This document shows, one piece after another, positions 36,518-45,387 of a stretch of DNA of 64,000 bases. This DNA is from an uncultured Eggerthella sp. Lineage in GTDB: Bacteria > Actinomycetota > Coriobacteriia > Coriobacteriales > Eggerthellaceae. Numbering within the stretch: position 1 is the first letter of the stretch; each line of letters starts with the position of its first letter. Below the pieces are notes generated by a model. It was not told the origin of the DNA and ran no database searches. It saw nothing but the letters and a program-made list of their open reading frames with translations. A program made the translations under genes and the position numbers. The stretch spans positions 62,001 through 126,000 of the forward strand of contig UPYK01000002.1 of NCBI GenBank assembly GCA_900538545.1. Direction: 5' to 3'.

Positions 36518-38581
36518 ATGATCCCTGAATTCATACTGTCATGCATCGTGGTAGCATTCGTGCTCTACTTGCCAGGATTCTTCATTCTCAAAGCAACCCG
36601 TCTTTCGCAGTGGGAAGCTTTTGCGTTCGCTCCTTTTGTCTCGATACCAGCTTATTGCATCCTCGGGATCGTATATGAGAAGGCAGGTTTGGTCGCTAGT
36701 GCTCTGAGCATCGGATTGCCTGTTCTGATCGTGAGCCTTGTTGTGTTCGGCGTGAGCGCTGGTCATAAAAGAGCGCAGCGCCAAAAGACAGCAAGTGCGC
36801 AGATTTCCCCGCAGAGCAGCCTCGGGCTCTATCCGTTGCTGTATATCGGTGTGGGGCTTGCGGTCTATTCCTTCTTCTATTTAAGCTCGATGCCAACGCT
36901 TGGGCACGTTGCTGAAACCTACGATAACGTGTTCCACTACAACCTCATCCGAAGCTTTGTGGAATCGGGGGCATGGTCTTCGCTCGATGGATCGGTCTAT
37001 CTCGATGAAGGTGCGAATTATCCCTACGCCTTCTTGTCGCATGAGTTCTATCCTGCTGCTTGGCATACGATAAGCAGCTTTGCCGTTTCGCTCTTCAACG
37101 TGCCCGTTGGGGTTGCTGCGAATGCGACCAATTGCGTTTTCATCACGTGCGTCTTCGCGCTTTCGAGCTGCTTGTTCTTGAACAGACTGTTCAAGTCGAA
37201 TCATCTTGCATTGCTCATCGGAGCGTTTGTCACCTTCGCGTTCGGCGCGTATCCTTGGGTGATCTTGGCACATTGGCCGCTGTATCCGAACCTGGTTTCG
37301 ACCGCTTTCGTGCCGCTGCTCTGCTTTACTTTCATGCAGGCAGTTGGCGTGAGCACTCCCAAAAAGCAGCGTGCGGTATATGTGGTCTTGTTCGTGCTGG
37401 GCGTTATGGCGATAGCGTTCTGCCAACCGAATGCCGTCTTCGTTGCGATGGTCATCCTTGCTCCCTACGTTGTATATGAAGGTTCGAAGGCCATCGCGCA
37501 GTATTTTGCTCGAAGAAACGCAACAGCGAACAAGCAAAAGAAGCCAACGCGCGCGCGGATCATCTCGGGGATCATCCTTGCGTTGCTCATCGTTGCGTTC
37601 TGGTTTTTGCTCTTCAAGCTTCCCTTCCTGCAATCGACGGTCAATTACTATTGGCCTCCCCTCATGAGCGTAACGCAGGCGATAGCAAGCTCGATCAGCC
37701 TTTCCCTTGCGTTGCCGTTGCCTCAATACGTCTTGGGCATCATGGTCTTGCTCGGTATCCTCTACATCGTCGTGAAAAAACGGCGCTTGGCGTGGGTCGT
37801 TGTCTCGTATGCTTTGGCTGCGTGCATCTTCATCGCGGCAGCCTCGTTGGGCAATTGCTGGCTCAAGCATTTTCTGGCGGGCTTCTGGTACACCGATCCG
37901 TATCGTGCAGCAGCGCTCGTTGGGGTAGCTGGTATTCCTTTGGCCGTTGCCGGCCTTTATGCTCTGGTGAGGATCGTTCAAAAGGTCTTGGCGACCTTGC
38001 GTCCTGCGCGCGCAGAAGGTCGACAGAACAAGATCGCAGCTGGGATCGTCATCGCGCTCGTTTGCGTTGCCATCTATTCTCCCGTTGCGCCTGGCAACCT
38101 GCCGTTCTTCAAGCATGTGCAGAACATCACGGCAACTCACGCAGGGCGCGAGATCGACGTTCCCTATACCGATACCGAAAAGAATTTCGTCGATAGAGTG
38201 AACGAATTGATCGATGAGGACGATGTTGTTCTGAATCTCCCTTACGATGGCTCGATGATGGCCTATGGCTTGAGCGATCTGCCCGTTTACTATCGATCGA
38301 TCGCTGGCTATGGAAGGACGAACGAGTCAGAACAGGGCGCGCTCATGCGCGAGCAGCTTTCTTCGCTCGTAACCGATGAGCAGGTGCAAGAGGCGGTTCG
38401 CGAAACGGGTGCGGATTATGTTTTGATCATGGCCAATGGCAAGGATCAGATGAACTTCACAAGCGCCTATGATCCTGAGCTTTGGAGAGGGATCGAATCC
38501 ATCAACGAGAACACTCCTGGTTTCGAGCTGGTGCTTTCCGAAGGAGACAAGAAGCTCTACCGAATCGTTTCTCCCTATTAA
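36518..38581 (+). CDS. DUF6541-like polytopic membrane protein
   Basis: The protein has 687 aa with about 13 membrane helices over the first 520 residues and a soluble C-terminal part that ends in a nucleotide-fold-like segment (DYVLIMANG). The plan is that of membrane glycosyltransferases of the GT-C type and of DUF6541 proteins in actinobacterial polysaccharide loci. An extracytoplasmic sugar transfer from a polyprenyl donor is plausible, with the short PTLGHVAETYDNVFHYN segment after helix 4 holding acidic and His residues. The gene follows the double GT2 by 14 bp and is very likely in the same operon. Confidence 0.75.
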   Translation: MIPEFILSCIVVAFVLYLPGFFILKATRLSQWEAFAFAPFVSIPAYCILGIVYEKAGLVASALSIGLPVLIVSLVVFGVSAGHKRAQRQKTASAQISPQSSLGLYPLLYIGVGLAVYSFFYLSSMPTLGHVAETYDNVFHYNLIRSFVESGAWSSLDGSVYLDEGANYPYAFLSHEFYPAAWHTISSFAVSLFNVPVGVAANATNCVFITCVFALSSCLFLNRLFKSNHLALLIGAFVTFAFGAYPWVILAHWPLYPNLVSTAFVPLLCFTFMQAVGVSTPKKQRAVYVVLFVLGVMAIAFCQPNAVFVAMVILAPYVVYEGSKAIAQYFARRNATANKQKKPTRARIISGIILALLIVAFWFLLFKLPFLQSTVNYYWPPLMSVTQAIASSISLSLALPLPQYVLGIMVLLGILYIVVKKRRLAWVVVSYALAACIFIAAASLGNCWLKHFLAGFWYTDPYRAAALVGVAGIPLAVAGLYALVRIVQKVLATLRPARAEGRQNKIAAGIVIALVCVAIYSPVAPGNLPFFKHVQNITATHAGREIDVPYTDTEKNFVDRVNELIDEDDVVLNLPYDGSMMAYGLSDLPVYYRSIAGYGRTNESEQGALMREQLSSLVTDEQVQEAVRETGADYVLIMANGKDQMNFTSAYDPELWRGIESINENTPGFELVLSEGDKKLYRIVSPY

Positions 38582-38601
38582 GCATGCTGCTTGCGGGGCG
38601 C

Positions 38602-38629
38602 TTCGAACGTATGCGGTGTTTGTTATGAT
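38602..38629 (+). promoter_or_regulatory. Possible promoter for the GlfT2-like gene
   Basis: TTCGAA (38602-38607) and TATGAT (38624-38629) are separated by 16 bp and lie about 40 bp before the start. The match is partial, so this is tentative. Confidence 0.35.
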
Positions 38630-38670
38630 GGTTCAGAAGACGAAAGGGTCCGAAAGGACGGAGCGTACAC

Positions 38671-40566
38671 ATGAGTTTAGTTCGCCATACGTTGTCAAAT
38701 GTCATTCTTCCCACATCCGCTGAACCGCTTGGCGGATGGGATCTGTATTGCAAGCACGAATCCCTAAGCGCCGACCTTGCGGATCGTGCTGCGGAAGCTG
38801 TCTTGGGAGAAGGTCTTTCTTTTTCGGGGACGCTCGACTTCTTCACCTATTTCAATGCTTGTTCGCTTGCGAAGTGGAAACGCTATGCGCAGATCGAGGA
38901 AGTTACGCTCGAGCTTGTCGTTGACGACCTGAATTGCGTGATCGGATGGGTTGGCCGCTCGGAAGGAGATGCGGCAACGCAGGCGCTGGTGAGCGGTTCG
39001 CGTTTGTCGTATTTCGCGTGCGAAGAAACCGAACAGGGGCTCTATCGCGTTACGATCCCCGTGCCGAAGACCGACAAGCAGGTGGTGGGTTTTGTGCTGC
39101 AGGCGCGTGAAGCCATCTGCCTTAAGAGCGGCGTGTACTATACGATGGGCGATGAATCCCAGGTCAACCCCGTTGTTCTGGCGCTCTGCACCACCACTTT
39201 CAAGAAAGAAGATTACATCATTCCCAATATCGAGATGGTGAAAGAAGAGATCATCGGATCCGATGAGCCGATCGCTTCCCATTTTCAGATGTTCGTTATC
39301 GACAATGGCCAGACGCTCGATGGAGAGGCGCTCAGCACCGATCAGGTGCACGTGATCCCTAACAAGAACGTGGGCGGATCGGGCGGATTCGCTCGTGGCA
39401 TGATGGAAGCGATGGCAAGCGATACGGGCGTTACCCATGTGTTGCTCATGGACGATGACGTGAGCGTGTCGACCGAATCTATCAAGCGCACGTTCAACCT
39501 GCTGTCTTTGTGCAAGGGCAAGTATCTTGATGCATTCATCAATGGTGCCATGTTGCCGATCGAAGAACCGTATCGTCTGTTCGAAGACGTGTCCTATGTG
39601 AGACGTTCTGGTGGCTATTGTTCCATCAAGAAGGACCTGATGATGAACGAGGCTGCGGATATCGTCCAAAATGAGGCGATCGACGTGGAGGTTCCCAATG
39701 CGTATGGAGCGTGGTGGTTCTGCTGCATTCCGGTAAAGCGCATCCAAGAGGTTGGCTTGCCACTGCCGCTTTTCATTCGTTGCGACGATGTGGATTATGG
39801 CATTCGTTCCCAGCCGATCTATATGACCATGAATGGCATTTGCGTTTGGCATGCTGGCTTCGAAGACCGTTTCCGTCCTTCGGTCGACTGCTACCAGTAC
39901 ATCAGAAACTATCTGATCACCATTGCGGTCAACCAAATGCCCAACGAGAAGTTCTTCATGGCACGCATCATGCGCGATGTCCATCTCAATATGCGCTTCA
40001 TGGCCTATGACACCGTCGAGCTCATACTGGATGGGTTGGCAGACTATCTTAAAGGGCCGGAGTTCATCATGCGCCCGAACGGCGATGTGATCATGCAAGA
40101 AAAGGGCAAGAAGAACGAGGTCATGGTGCCTTACGAAGAGCTCGATCTCGAGTGCCTTTCGAGCGTGCCGGCAGGCAAGGAGCTCCAGGCGAAGGAGTTC
40201 ACGCCAAAGGCGCAGTTCATCAAGTTGTGGCGTACGTTGCCTTACGACCGTCATCTTGTGCCGCAAGCATTGTTGCGTGATCGTATAGGTAGAGCCATCT
40301 ACACCTCTGCTGCGCATCTTGCCGTTGATTCTGCGCTTACGACCCGTATCGCAGCGGTCGACCATCATGGCGAGGTCGCTGCCGTCCGCACGATCGACCA
40401 CGATCGCTATCGTGCGCTCATGGATCGTTGGCATGCGCTCCAAAAAGACTATCGCAAGCGCGGCAAGGCAGTGTGCGAAGCCTATGCTGCTGCCAAGCCA
40501 AAGCTCACGTCTTGGGAGTTCTGGAACGACTATCTAGGTACCGACCTTCACCCCAACCAGGACTAG
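38671..40566 (+). CDS. GlfT2-like galactofuranosyltransferase (GT2)
   Basis: The protein has 631 aa. An N-terminal beta-rich domain (about 1-175) precedes a GT-A domain with NKNVGGSGGFARGM, the metal site LLMDDDVSVS (a DDD triplet as in mycobacterial GlfT2), and the acceptor-side YGAWWFCCIP, FIRCDDVDYGIR and WHAGFED. The C-terminal 180 residues are helical. GlfT2-type enzymes add galactofuranose units to a lipid-linked polymer. Whether the sugar is Galf here is inferred from family alone, and no UDP-galactopyranose mutase gene is in the window. AAAGGACGGAG lies upstream of the ATG. The next gene starts 3 bp after the stop. Confidence 0.88.
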   Translation: MSLVRHTLSNVILPTSAEPLGGWDLYCKHESLSADLADRAAEAVLGEGLSFSGTLDFFTYFNACSLAKWKRYAQIEEVTLELVVDDLNCVIGWVGRSEGDAATQALVSGSRLSYFACEETEQGLYRVTIPVPKTDKQVVGFVLQAREAICLKSGVYYTMGDESQVNPVVLALCTTTFKKEDYIIPNIEMVKEEIIGSDEPIASHFQMFVIDNGQTLDGEALSTDQVHVIPNKNVGGSGGFARGMMEAMASDTGVTHVLLMDDDVSVSTESIKRTFNLLSLCKGKYLDAFINGAMLPIEEPYRLFEDVSYVRRSGGYCSIKKDLMMNEAADIVQNEAIDVEVPNAYGAWWFCCIPVKRIQEVGLPLPLFIRCDDVDYGIRSQPIYMTMNGICVWHAGFEDRFRPSVDCYQYIRNYLITIAVNQMPNEKFFMARIMRDVHLNMRFMAYDTVELILDGLADYLKGPEFIMRPNGDVIMQEKGKKNEVMVPYEELDLECLSSVPAGKELQAKEFTPKAQFIKLWRTLPYDRHLVPQALLRDRIGRAIYTSAAHLAVDSALTTRIAAVDHHGEVAAVRTIDHDRYRALMDRWHALQKDYRKRGKAVCEAYAAAKPKLTSWEFWNDYLGTDLHPNQD

Positions 40567-40569
40567 CTC

Positions 40570-41838
40570 ATGGATCTTACGAACACGCGCATCCTTATCT
40601 CGCATACCACGATCGCGCAGGTCATGGGTTCCACGATCGTGACCGCACAGCTAGCGAGTTGCCTGAAGCGCAAAGGCGCCGAGGTACTGGTGTTCGCATC
40701 AACCTTCGAAGGTTCCTTGAAAGAGATGTTCGAGCGGGATGACATTCCCGTTATCACTGATGAAGAGGCGGATCTCGATCTCTATTCGTTCGACTATGTA
40801 TGGGTCAATTCGCAAGTGTTGCCGTTTGCGTTCGTGCGGGCATTGGACGGCTTCAATGCAGCCTCGGAACAAGAGCAAGAGGAGCGTTTGCCGAACCTGC
40901 CGCGCTTCATCTTCAATCATATGGGGGCGATGGAGGCGGTATGCGATGAATACCCCTACATTCCGCTCCTTGAAGAGTCGATCGCTTCGCTTGAGGTGTA
41001 TGTTTCGCCCGAAGCACGTGATGCGATGCAGCCGTTCTACGATGAAGCGCTGAACGAAAGTATTCCCCAGACGATCTTTCCTAATCCGGCGCCCTCCGAG
41101 TTCGCTTTCGACCGCCCGGTCCCTGTAAAGGGAGCGCGCCCTCAGTCGGTCCTCTGCGTTTCTGGCCATATGCCAGCTGAAGTTGGCGAAGCGCTGGAGC
41201 TTTTGCGAGAGCGGGGTTTGAGCGTCCACCATATCGGTCCGGGAGCGGATGAGCGTGAGGTCACCCCCGAGGTCATTCAGAGCTTCGATGTGGTGATCAC
41301 CATCGGCAAGACGGTTCAGTATTGCGTGCTCTCTGCCACACCGGTCTTCGTCTACGACTATCTGGGAGGTTTCGGCTATTTGGATGCCGAGAACATCGAG
41401 CGCGCTCGCTATGCGAACTTCTCGGGTCGCGGGGGCGTGAAGATGACGGCCGAAGAGATTGCAGAGGCGCTTTTGGACAACTATGAAGAAGCAGCAGCCT
41501 ATTTCTTCTCGCAGCGTGAAGCATGGCGCAAGCTCTATAGCCTTGACGAGCGTGTCGATGAAGTCTTCGCTCTCGCTCAGCCGCGCGAAGCGCTTTCGTT
41601 CCCCTATCTGGGCTATACGAAGGTGTTATTGCAGCAAGAGCGATTCGCCGTGCGCTTTTGGCGGACATGGGCTGAGTACCATACGCTTTTCGCGTGGACC
41701 GAGGACAGTCGAGAGATGATCGATCAGCTGGTGAGCAGCATCGAGGACATCAAGGGCAGTGTAAGCTTCAAAGCGGGGCGAGCCATCACTTCGCCTGCCC
41801 GTCTCGTGCGCGACCTGCTCAGTCGCAAGCCTGAATAG
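40570..41838 (+). CDS. GT-B-like glycosyltransferase, weakly conserved
   Basis: The protein has 422 aa. The layout suggests a GT-B fold: an N-terminal Rossmann-like half (TRILISHTTIAQVMGSTIV, FDYVWVNSQ) and a C-terminal half with SVLCVSGHMP, VHHIGPGA and VVITIGKTVQYCVL. The last of these resembles the donor-site loop of GT4-like enzymes. It is cotranscribed with the GlfT2-like gene. The final 20 bp overlap the 3' end of the convergent ABC ATPase gene. Specific activity is unknown. Confidence 0.65.
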   Translation: MDLTNTRILISHTTIAQVMGSTIVTAQLASCLKRKGAEVLVFASTFEGSLKEMFERDDIPVITDEEADLDLYSFDYVWVNSQVLPFAFVRALDGFNAASEQEQEERLPNLPRFIFNHMGAMEAVCDEYPYIPLLEESIASLEVYVSPEARDAMQPFYDEALNESIPQTIFPNPAPSEFAFDRPVPVKGARPQSVLCVSGHMPAEVGEALELLRERGLSVHHIGPGADEREVTPEVIQSFDVVITIGKTVQYCVLSATPVFVYDYLGGFGYLDAENIERARYANFSGRGGVKMTAEEIAEALLDNYEEAAAYFFSQREAWRKLYSLDERVDEVFALAQPREALSFPYLGYTKVLLQQERFAVRFWRTWAEYHTLFAWTEDSREMIDQLVSSIEDIKGSVSFKAGRAITSPARLVRDLLSRKPE

Positions 41839-43669
41839 CCTGAGCTGCTTCGAGCGCCTTCCCGAGCAATTCCTGATCGTTCTTGTTGGAGCGCGTTTCG
41901 CCTCCAACGAAAGTGAGGGTTTCGATGCTCGCTGCATGGCTGGCAATGAAATCCATGATGTTCGCAACGCTATCTAAGCTTTGAGAATCTTCGAGCCAGA
42001 TGAACGCATGATGCAAGCCCACGTATGCTCCCACTGCAAGGATGTCGTAGAGGCTCCAGATCGAAGAGATGACAACCTCGCCTTCAGGAGTAAGACCTTG
42101 CTCGATCTGCCATTTGTTGATCATACGGCTTGCGTCAAAGAGGTTCGCGCCCACGATCCTGACAACATCAAGACCGTACGCTTTGTAATGATCGATAAGA
42201 TCGAAGCTCAGTCCGCCCAGCGAGATCAGCCGATCGAAGCGCTTTGCATCAACGAGCTCACGGATCTCTTCGGTAAGCTGATTGTTGCCAACGCTGAAGA
42301 AGAGCGGGCACTTCTGCCCATAGATGAAGGGCATGAAGGAAAGCACATCGCCGATGCAGCCATCGTAGGTGATGAAGGCGGTATCGCTCCATCCACTGCC
42401 ATATTCGGTGCCGGCGCGATACACGGCCATCGTGAGCTCTTGCAGGGTCTTTCCTGGTATCTGGTGGAGGGTCGCACTGGTCAGGCTTGAAAGCTCTTCA
42501 ACGACTCTGTTCGAGATGAAAGACTCTGAACCTATGATGAAGAGGTCTTTGACGCTGCACTCTTCAAGTGCACTCCTTGCTTCATCAGGAATGCTGCCGT
42601 GCTTCACCAGAAGAAGCGCTGATTCCAATGAGCCAGCAAGGGTGTTCGCAAGCAGACACGAAGAAGCGTCTTCGCCTGAGGCGATAACTGCCGACGAGTT
42701 GCTCGAAAACGTGAACGAACGTGCGAAAAGCTGAGCGCTGATGCTGTAGCGATTCTTGCCAGAGATGGTTTGGATGCTGTCTTCGCGAGGTTCGAGTGGG
42801 CTTATCATCATGTCATAGACGCGCGCCTCGGCTTCTTTGCTTCCTACGCGGCCACCGATCGAGCGATAGATATCGCACACTTCATCTGCTGGACCGATCA
42901 TGCGGGTGTGGCCTTTTTCGATCCAGATCGCCTTGTTGCAGAGGCGTTCGATCTGGTCGCTGTTATGGGAAACGATGAGCACCGTAACGCCGTAGTCGCG
43001 GATCAAGCTTTGGATGCGGCGTTCGCATTTTTGCTGGAACATGAAGTCGCCAACGGAAAGGACCTCATCCACGATGAGGATATCGGGCACGATCACCGTG
43101 GCGATCGCAAATGCCACGCGTGCGACCATGCCCGAAGAGTAGTTCTTCATGGGCATGTCGAGGAACGGGCGGATCTCGGCGAAATTCACGATCTCGTCGA
43201 AGTGCTCATTGATGAATTCTTTCGAATAGCCCAAGAGCGCACCGTTCAGATAGATGTTCTCGCGCGCAGTGAGCTCAAGGTCGAAGCCCGCTCCTAATTC
43301 AATGAGCGGAGCGATCGATCCATTGATGCTGCACGTGCCTTCACTCGGATCGAGGACGCCAGCAATGATCTTGAGAAGGGTGGATTTGCCAGAGCCGTTC
43401 GTGCCCATGATGCCAAACACATCGCCACGCTTCACCGTGAGCGAGATGTCGTTCAACGCGCGGAATTCTTTGAAGCTCAGCTCGCGGCGTGCGAGCGAGA
43501 TCGCGTATTCCTTAAGGCTGTGCAATTGTTCGGAGGCCATGTTGAAGATCATGCTCACATGGTCGACTTCGATCATGGTCTCAAGATCGGCATCGTCGAA
43601 TGAATACGATGCCAAAAAGCCCTGATTCGGTTTTTCTTGTGCGGTCTGTTCTGTCATCGGCTTGCCCAT
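41819..43669 (-). CDS. tagH: TagH-type polysaccharide ABC exporter ATPase fused to three CWB2-like repeats
   Basis: The protein has 616 aa. Residues about 30-275 are an ABC ATPase of the TagH/Wzt class: Walker A G89-TNGSGKST, signature YSSGM (177-181), Walker B ILIVDE (197-202) and H-loop His235. Residues about 300-605 hold three tandem units that match the CWB2 cell-wall-binding pattern: a start like ISGKNRY-x-A, a strand-helix with DASSCLLANTLAGS, an LLV strand, then a closing LFIIGSESFISNRV. The second and third units end ISLGGLSFDL and TFVGGETRSN. Three units is the usual CWB2 number. There is no membrane helix, so the repeats should be cytosolic, where they could recognise the polymer, as the C-terminal domain of Wzt does. 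The start lies 6 bp after the permease stop. Confidence 0.88.
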   Translation of the reverse strand: MGKPMTEQTAQEKPNQGFLASYSFDDADLETMIEVDHVSMIFNMASEQLHSLKEYAISLARRELSFKEFRALNDISLTVKRGDVFGIMGTNGSGKSTLLKIIAGVLDPSEGTCSINGSIAPLIELGAGFDLELTARENIYLNGALLGYSKEFINEHFDEIVNFAEIRPFLDMPMKNYSSGMVARVAFAIATVIVPDILIVDEVLSVGDFMFQQKCERRIQSLIRDYGVTVLIVSHNSDQIERLCNKAIWIEKGHTRMIGPADEVCDIYRSIGGRVGSKEAEARVYDMMISPLEPREDSIQTISGKNRYSISAQLFARSFTFSSNSSAVIASGEDASSCLLANTLAGSLESALLLVKHGSIPDEARSALEECSVKDLFIIGSESFISNRVVEELSSLTSATLHQIPGKTLQELTMAVYRAGTEYGSGWSDTAFITYDGCIGDVLSFMPFIYGQKCPLFFSVGNNQLTEEIRELVDAKRFDRLISLGGLSFDLIDHYKAYGLDVVRIVGANLFDASRMINKWQIEQGLTPEGEVVISSIWSLYDILAVGAYVGLHHAFIWLEDSQSLDSVANIMDFIASHAASIETLTFVGGETRSNKNDQELLGKALEAAQAIQACD

Positions 43670-43675
43670 CGGTAC

Positions 43676-44455
43676 CTATACGTAGAGGATGAATTTCTTC
43701 TGCAGTTTGCGGAACACCAGATAGCCGAGAGCCAACATGACCGCCCCGATCGCGAAGCAGACAAGATTCTGTTCGAGACTCGGCGTGATGCCCCAGAGCG
43801 CGATGTCACGCAAGTAGGTCACGTATTGGTACATCGGATTGAAGTTCATGGCCGACTGCATCCAGTCAGGCAAGATGCTCATGGGGTAGAACAGGGGTGT
43901 TGCATAGGTCCAGGCGGTGATGACCACGCTCCACAGATGTGAGATATCGCGGAAGAAGACCACGAGCGCTGAAAGAAGGAAACCGAGACCAGCACTGAAC
44001 ATGAGTACGTAGAGCAAGAGCAGCGGCAGGAAGATCAGGTTGATCGTGGGAACCACCTGAAAGAAGATCATGACCACCGCGACCGCGATGAGGGAAAGGC
44101 AGTAGTTGATCAGCTGGAAGACCACTTTTTCCAGCGGGAACAGTATTTTCTCGATGCGGATCTTCTTGATGAGCGGTGCAGATTCGACGATCGAGTTCAT
44201 AGCGTTCGTGGTCGAATCGCCCATGAGCGAGAAGAGCGTTGTTCCCAAAATAAGGTAGAGCGGATAGTACTCGATATCGAAGCGGAACATGAAGCTGAAG
44301 ACTGCGGTGAGCACGCACATCATGAGGAAAGGATTGAGCACCGACCAGAACATACCGAGCGCACTGCGGCGATATTTGAGCTTGAAATCCTTGCTGACCA
44401 GGGATGTGAGAATAAACCAGTTATGTTTGCTAAAAAGCTTTGTCGGGCTTGCCAA
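43676..44455 (-). CDS. tagG: TagG/Wzm-type polysaccharide ABC exporter permease
   Basis: The protein has 259 aa from a TTG at 44455, which has GAGG 7 nt upstream. The open frame extends to 44566 but has no site there. It has the ABC-2 permease plan of TagG: a conserved cytosolic start (LVSKDFKLKYRRSALGMFWSVLNP is the hallmark, here at residues 20-43), then six helices with YPLYLILG and FFRDISHLW, and a final short basic tail. With the ATPase downstream it forms the exporter that moves a lipid-linked polymer across the membrane. The presence of this exporter beside a separate flippase means that the locus has two export routes. Confidence 0.9.
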   Translation of the reverse strand: MASPTKLFSKHNWFILTSLVSKDFKLKYRRSALGMFWSVLNPFLMMCVLTAVFSFMFRFDIEYYPLYLILGTTLFSLMGDSTTNAMNSIVESAPLIKKIRIEKILFPLEKVVFQLINYCLSLIAVAVVMIFFQVVPTINLIFLPLLLLYVLMFSAGLGFLLSALVVFFRDISHLWSVVITAWTYATPLFYPMSILPDWMQSAMNFNPMYQYVTYLRDIALWGITPSLEQNLVCFAIGAVMLALGYLVFRKLQKKFILYV

Positions 44456-44718
44456 GTTCGATCCTCGATCATGTATCGTGCGATGCGTTCCGTGCTTCAG
44501 TGAAGAGAGCGCGGCGCAAACAGTGTGAATACTGATTATATCAAGTGAGCGGAAGAAGACAGACACGCAGAGCTCAAAACGCGCTTGAAGGACGGTAATG
44601 TTCGCTGGTTAACAATTCGCGGTAGGAAAATACGGGCGCGTGGTGGCGTGGTATCATGGAGCTTACGTAAAAATGCTCATGAAGCATAGCCACCGAACGA
44701 CCAAGGAGTGCTCAGCCT

Positions 44719-45384
44719 ATGAGTGCTAGATCGAAGAATAAGAACGCCCGGCAAGATTACGAAGACGTACCTTCTGCTGAGGAAGGAGTCGGGAAGCCGC
44801 AGGCACAGGATTCGCAGCCCACGCCTGCTCATGGATTTCCTGCGGTTCCTGCCGATCCGGACCAAGCGCGCGATCGAAGGGCGCAGCGAGGGGGCAACAC
44901 CGTGAATACGGCAAAAACGCCGAATGAACCCAATTACGATTTTCTGTGGGAGGCGACTGACACTAAGCGCAGCGCGAAGGGTCAGGCGGGCACCACCACC
45001 GTGGTCGAGTCCGATACCGACTATCTGCTGCTCCCGCATCCCGATGTGTTCAACGCATATCCGCCCGAGGTCCAGCGCAAGATCATGGAGTGGGCCGATC
45101 GCGATGTGCGCGCTCGCCGCGACGATGAATCGCTGCGCCAAGATGCGCTCATTCGTGCGCAGGCTTCGCGTGAGCGGATGGTCATGGCGGTTCCCGTCGC
45201 GATCATCATCTTGTGCATCATATGCGCGACCATCACGGGTATGTTCACGAAGAGCGCGGTGTTTGCGGTAGCGTTCCTCGTAGTGGCGATCGCCGTTATC
45301 ATGGCGCTCTATTTCACCAGGAAGAACGACCTCTACGTCCAGAGCGATCCGTATGAGGATGAAGAGGAAAACGAGGAGGAATAA
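44719..45384 (+). CDS. DUF2335-like membrane protein
   Basis: The protein has 221 aa. About 100 hydrophilic residues, rich in Ala, Gln, Asp and Pro, precede a segment LPHPDVFNAYPPEVQRKIM and a charged helix (WADRDVRARRDDESLRQDA). Two adjacent membrane helices follow (about 156-200), then an acidic tail. The LPxP-start, charged helix and double-helix hairpin resemble DUF2335 proteins. The family has no known function. AAGGAG lies about 11 nt before the ATG. The next gene starts 3 bp after the stop, so the two are an operon. Confidence 0.65.
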   Translation: MSARSKNKNARQDYEDVPSAEEGVGKPQAQDSQPTPAHGFPAVPADPDQARDRRAQRGGNTVNTAKTPNEPNYDFLWEATDTKRSAKGQAGTTTVVESDTDYLLLPHPDVFNAYPPEVQRKIMEWADRDVRARRDDESLRQDALIRAQASRERMVMAVPVAIIILCIICATITGMFTKSAVFAVAFLVVAIAVIMALYFTRKNDLYVQSDPYEDEEENEEE

Positions 45385-45387
45385 TCC

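Noticed and set aside
36881..38140. A 419-codon open frame antisense to the DUF6541-like gene
   Set aside because: Composition is the mirror of a membrane-protein gene (many Arg, Asp, Gln) and no start site is seen.
38764..40443. A 559-codon open frame antisense to the GlfT2-like gene
   Set aside because: No family features, composition typical of a shadow frame, and the sense gene has clear catalytic motifs.
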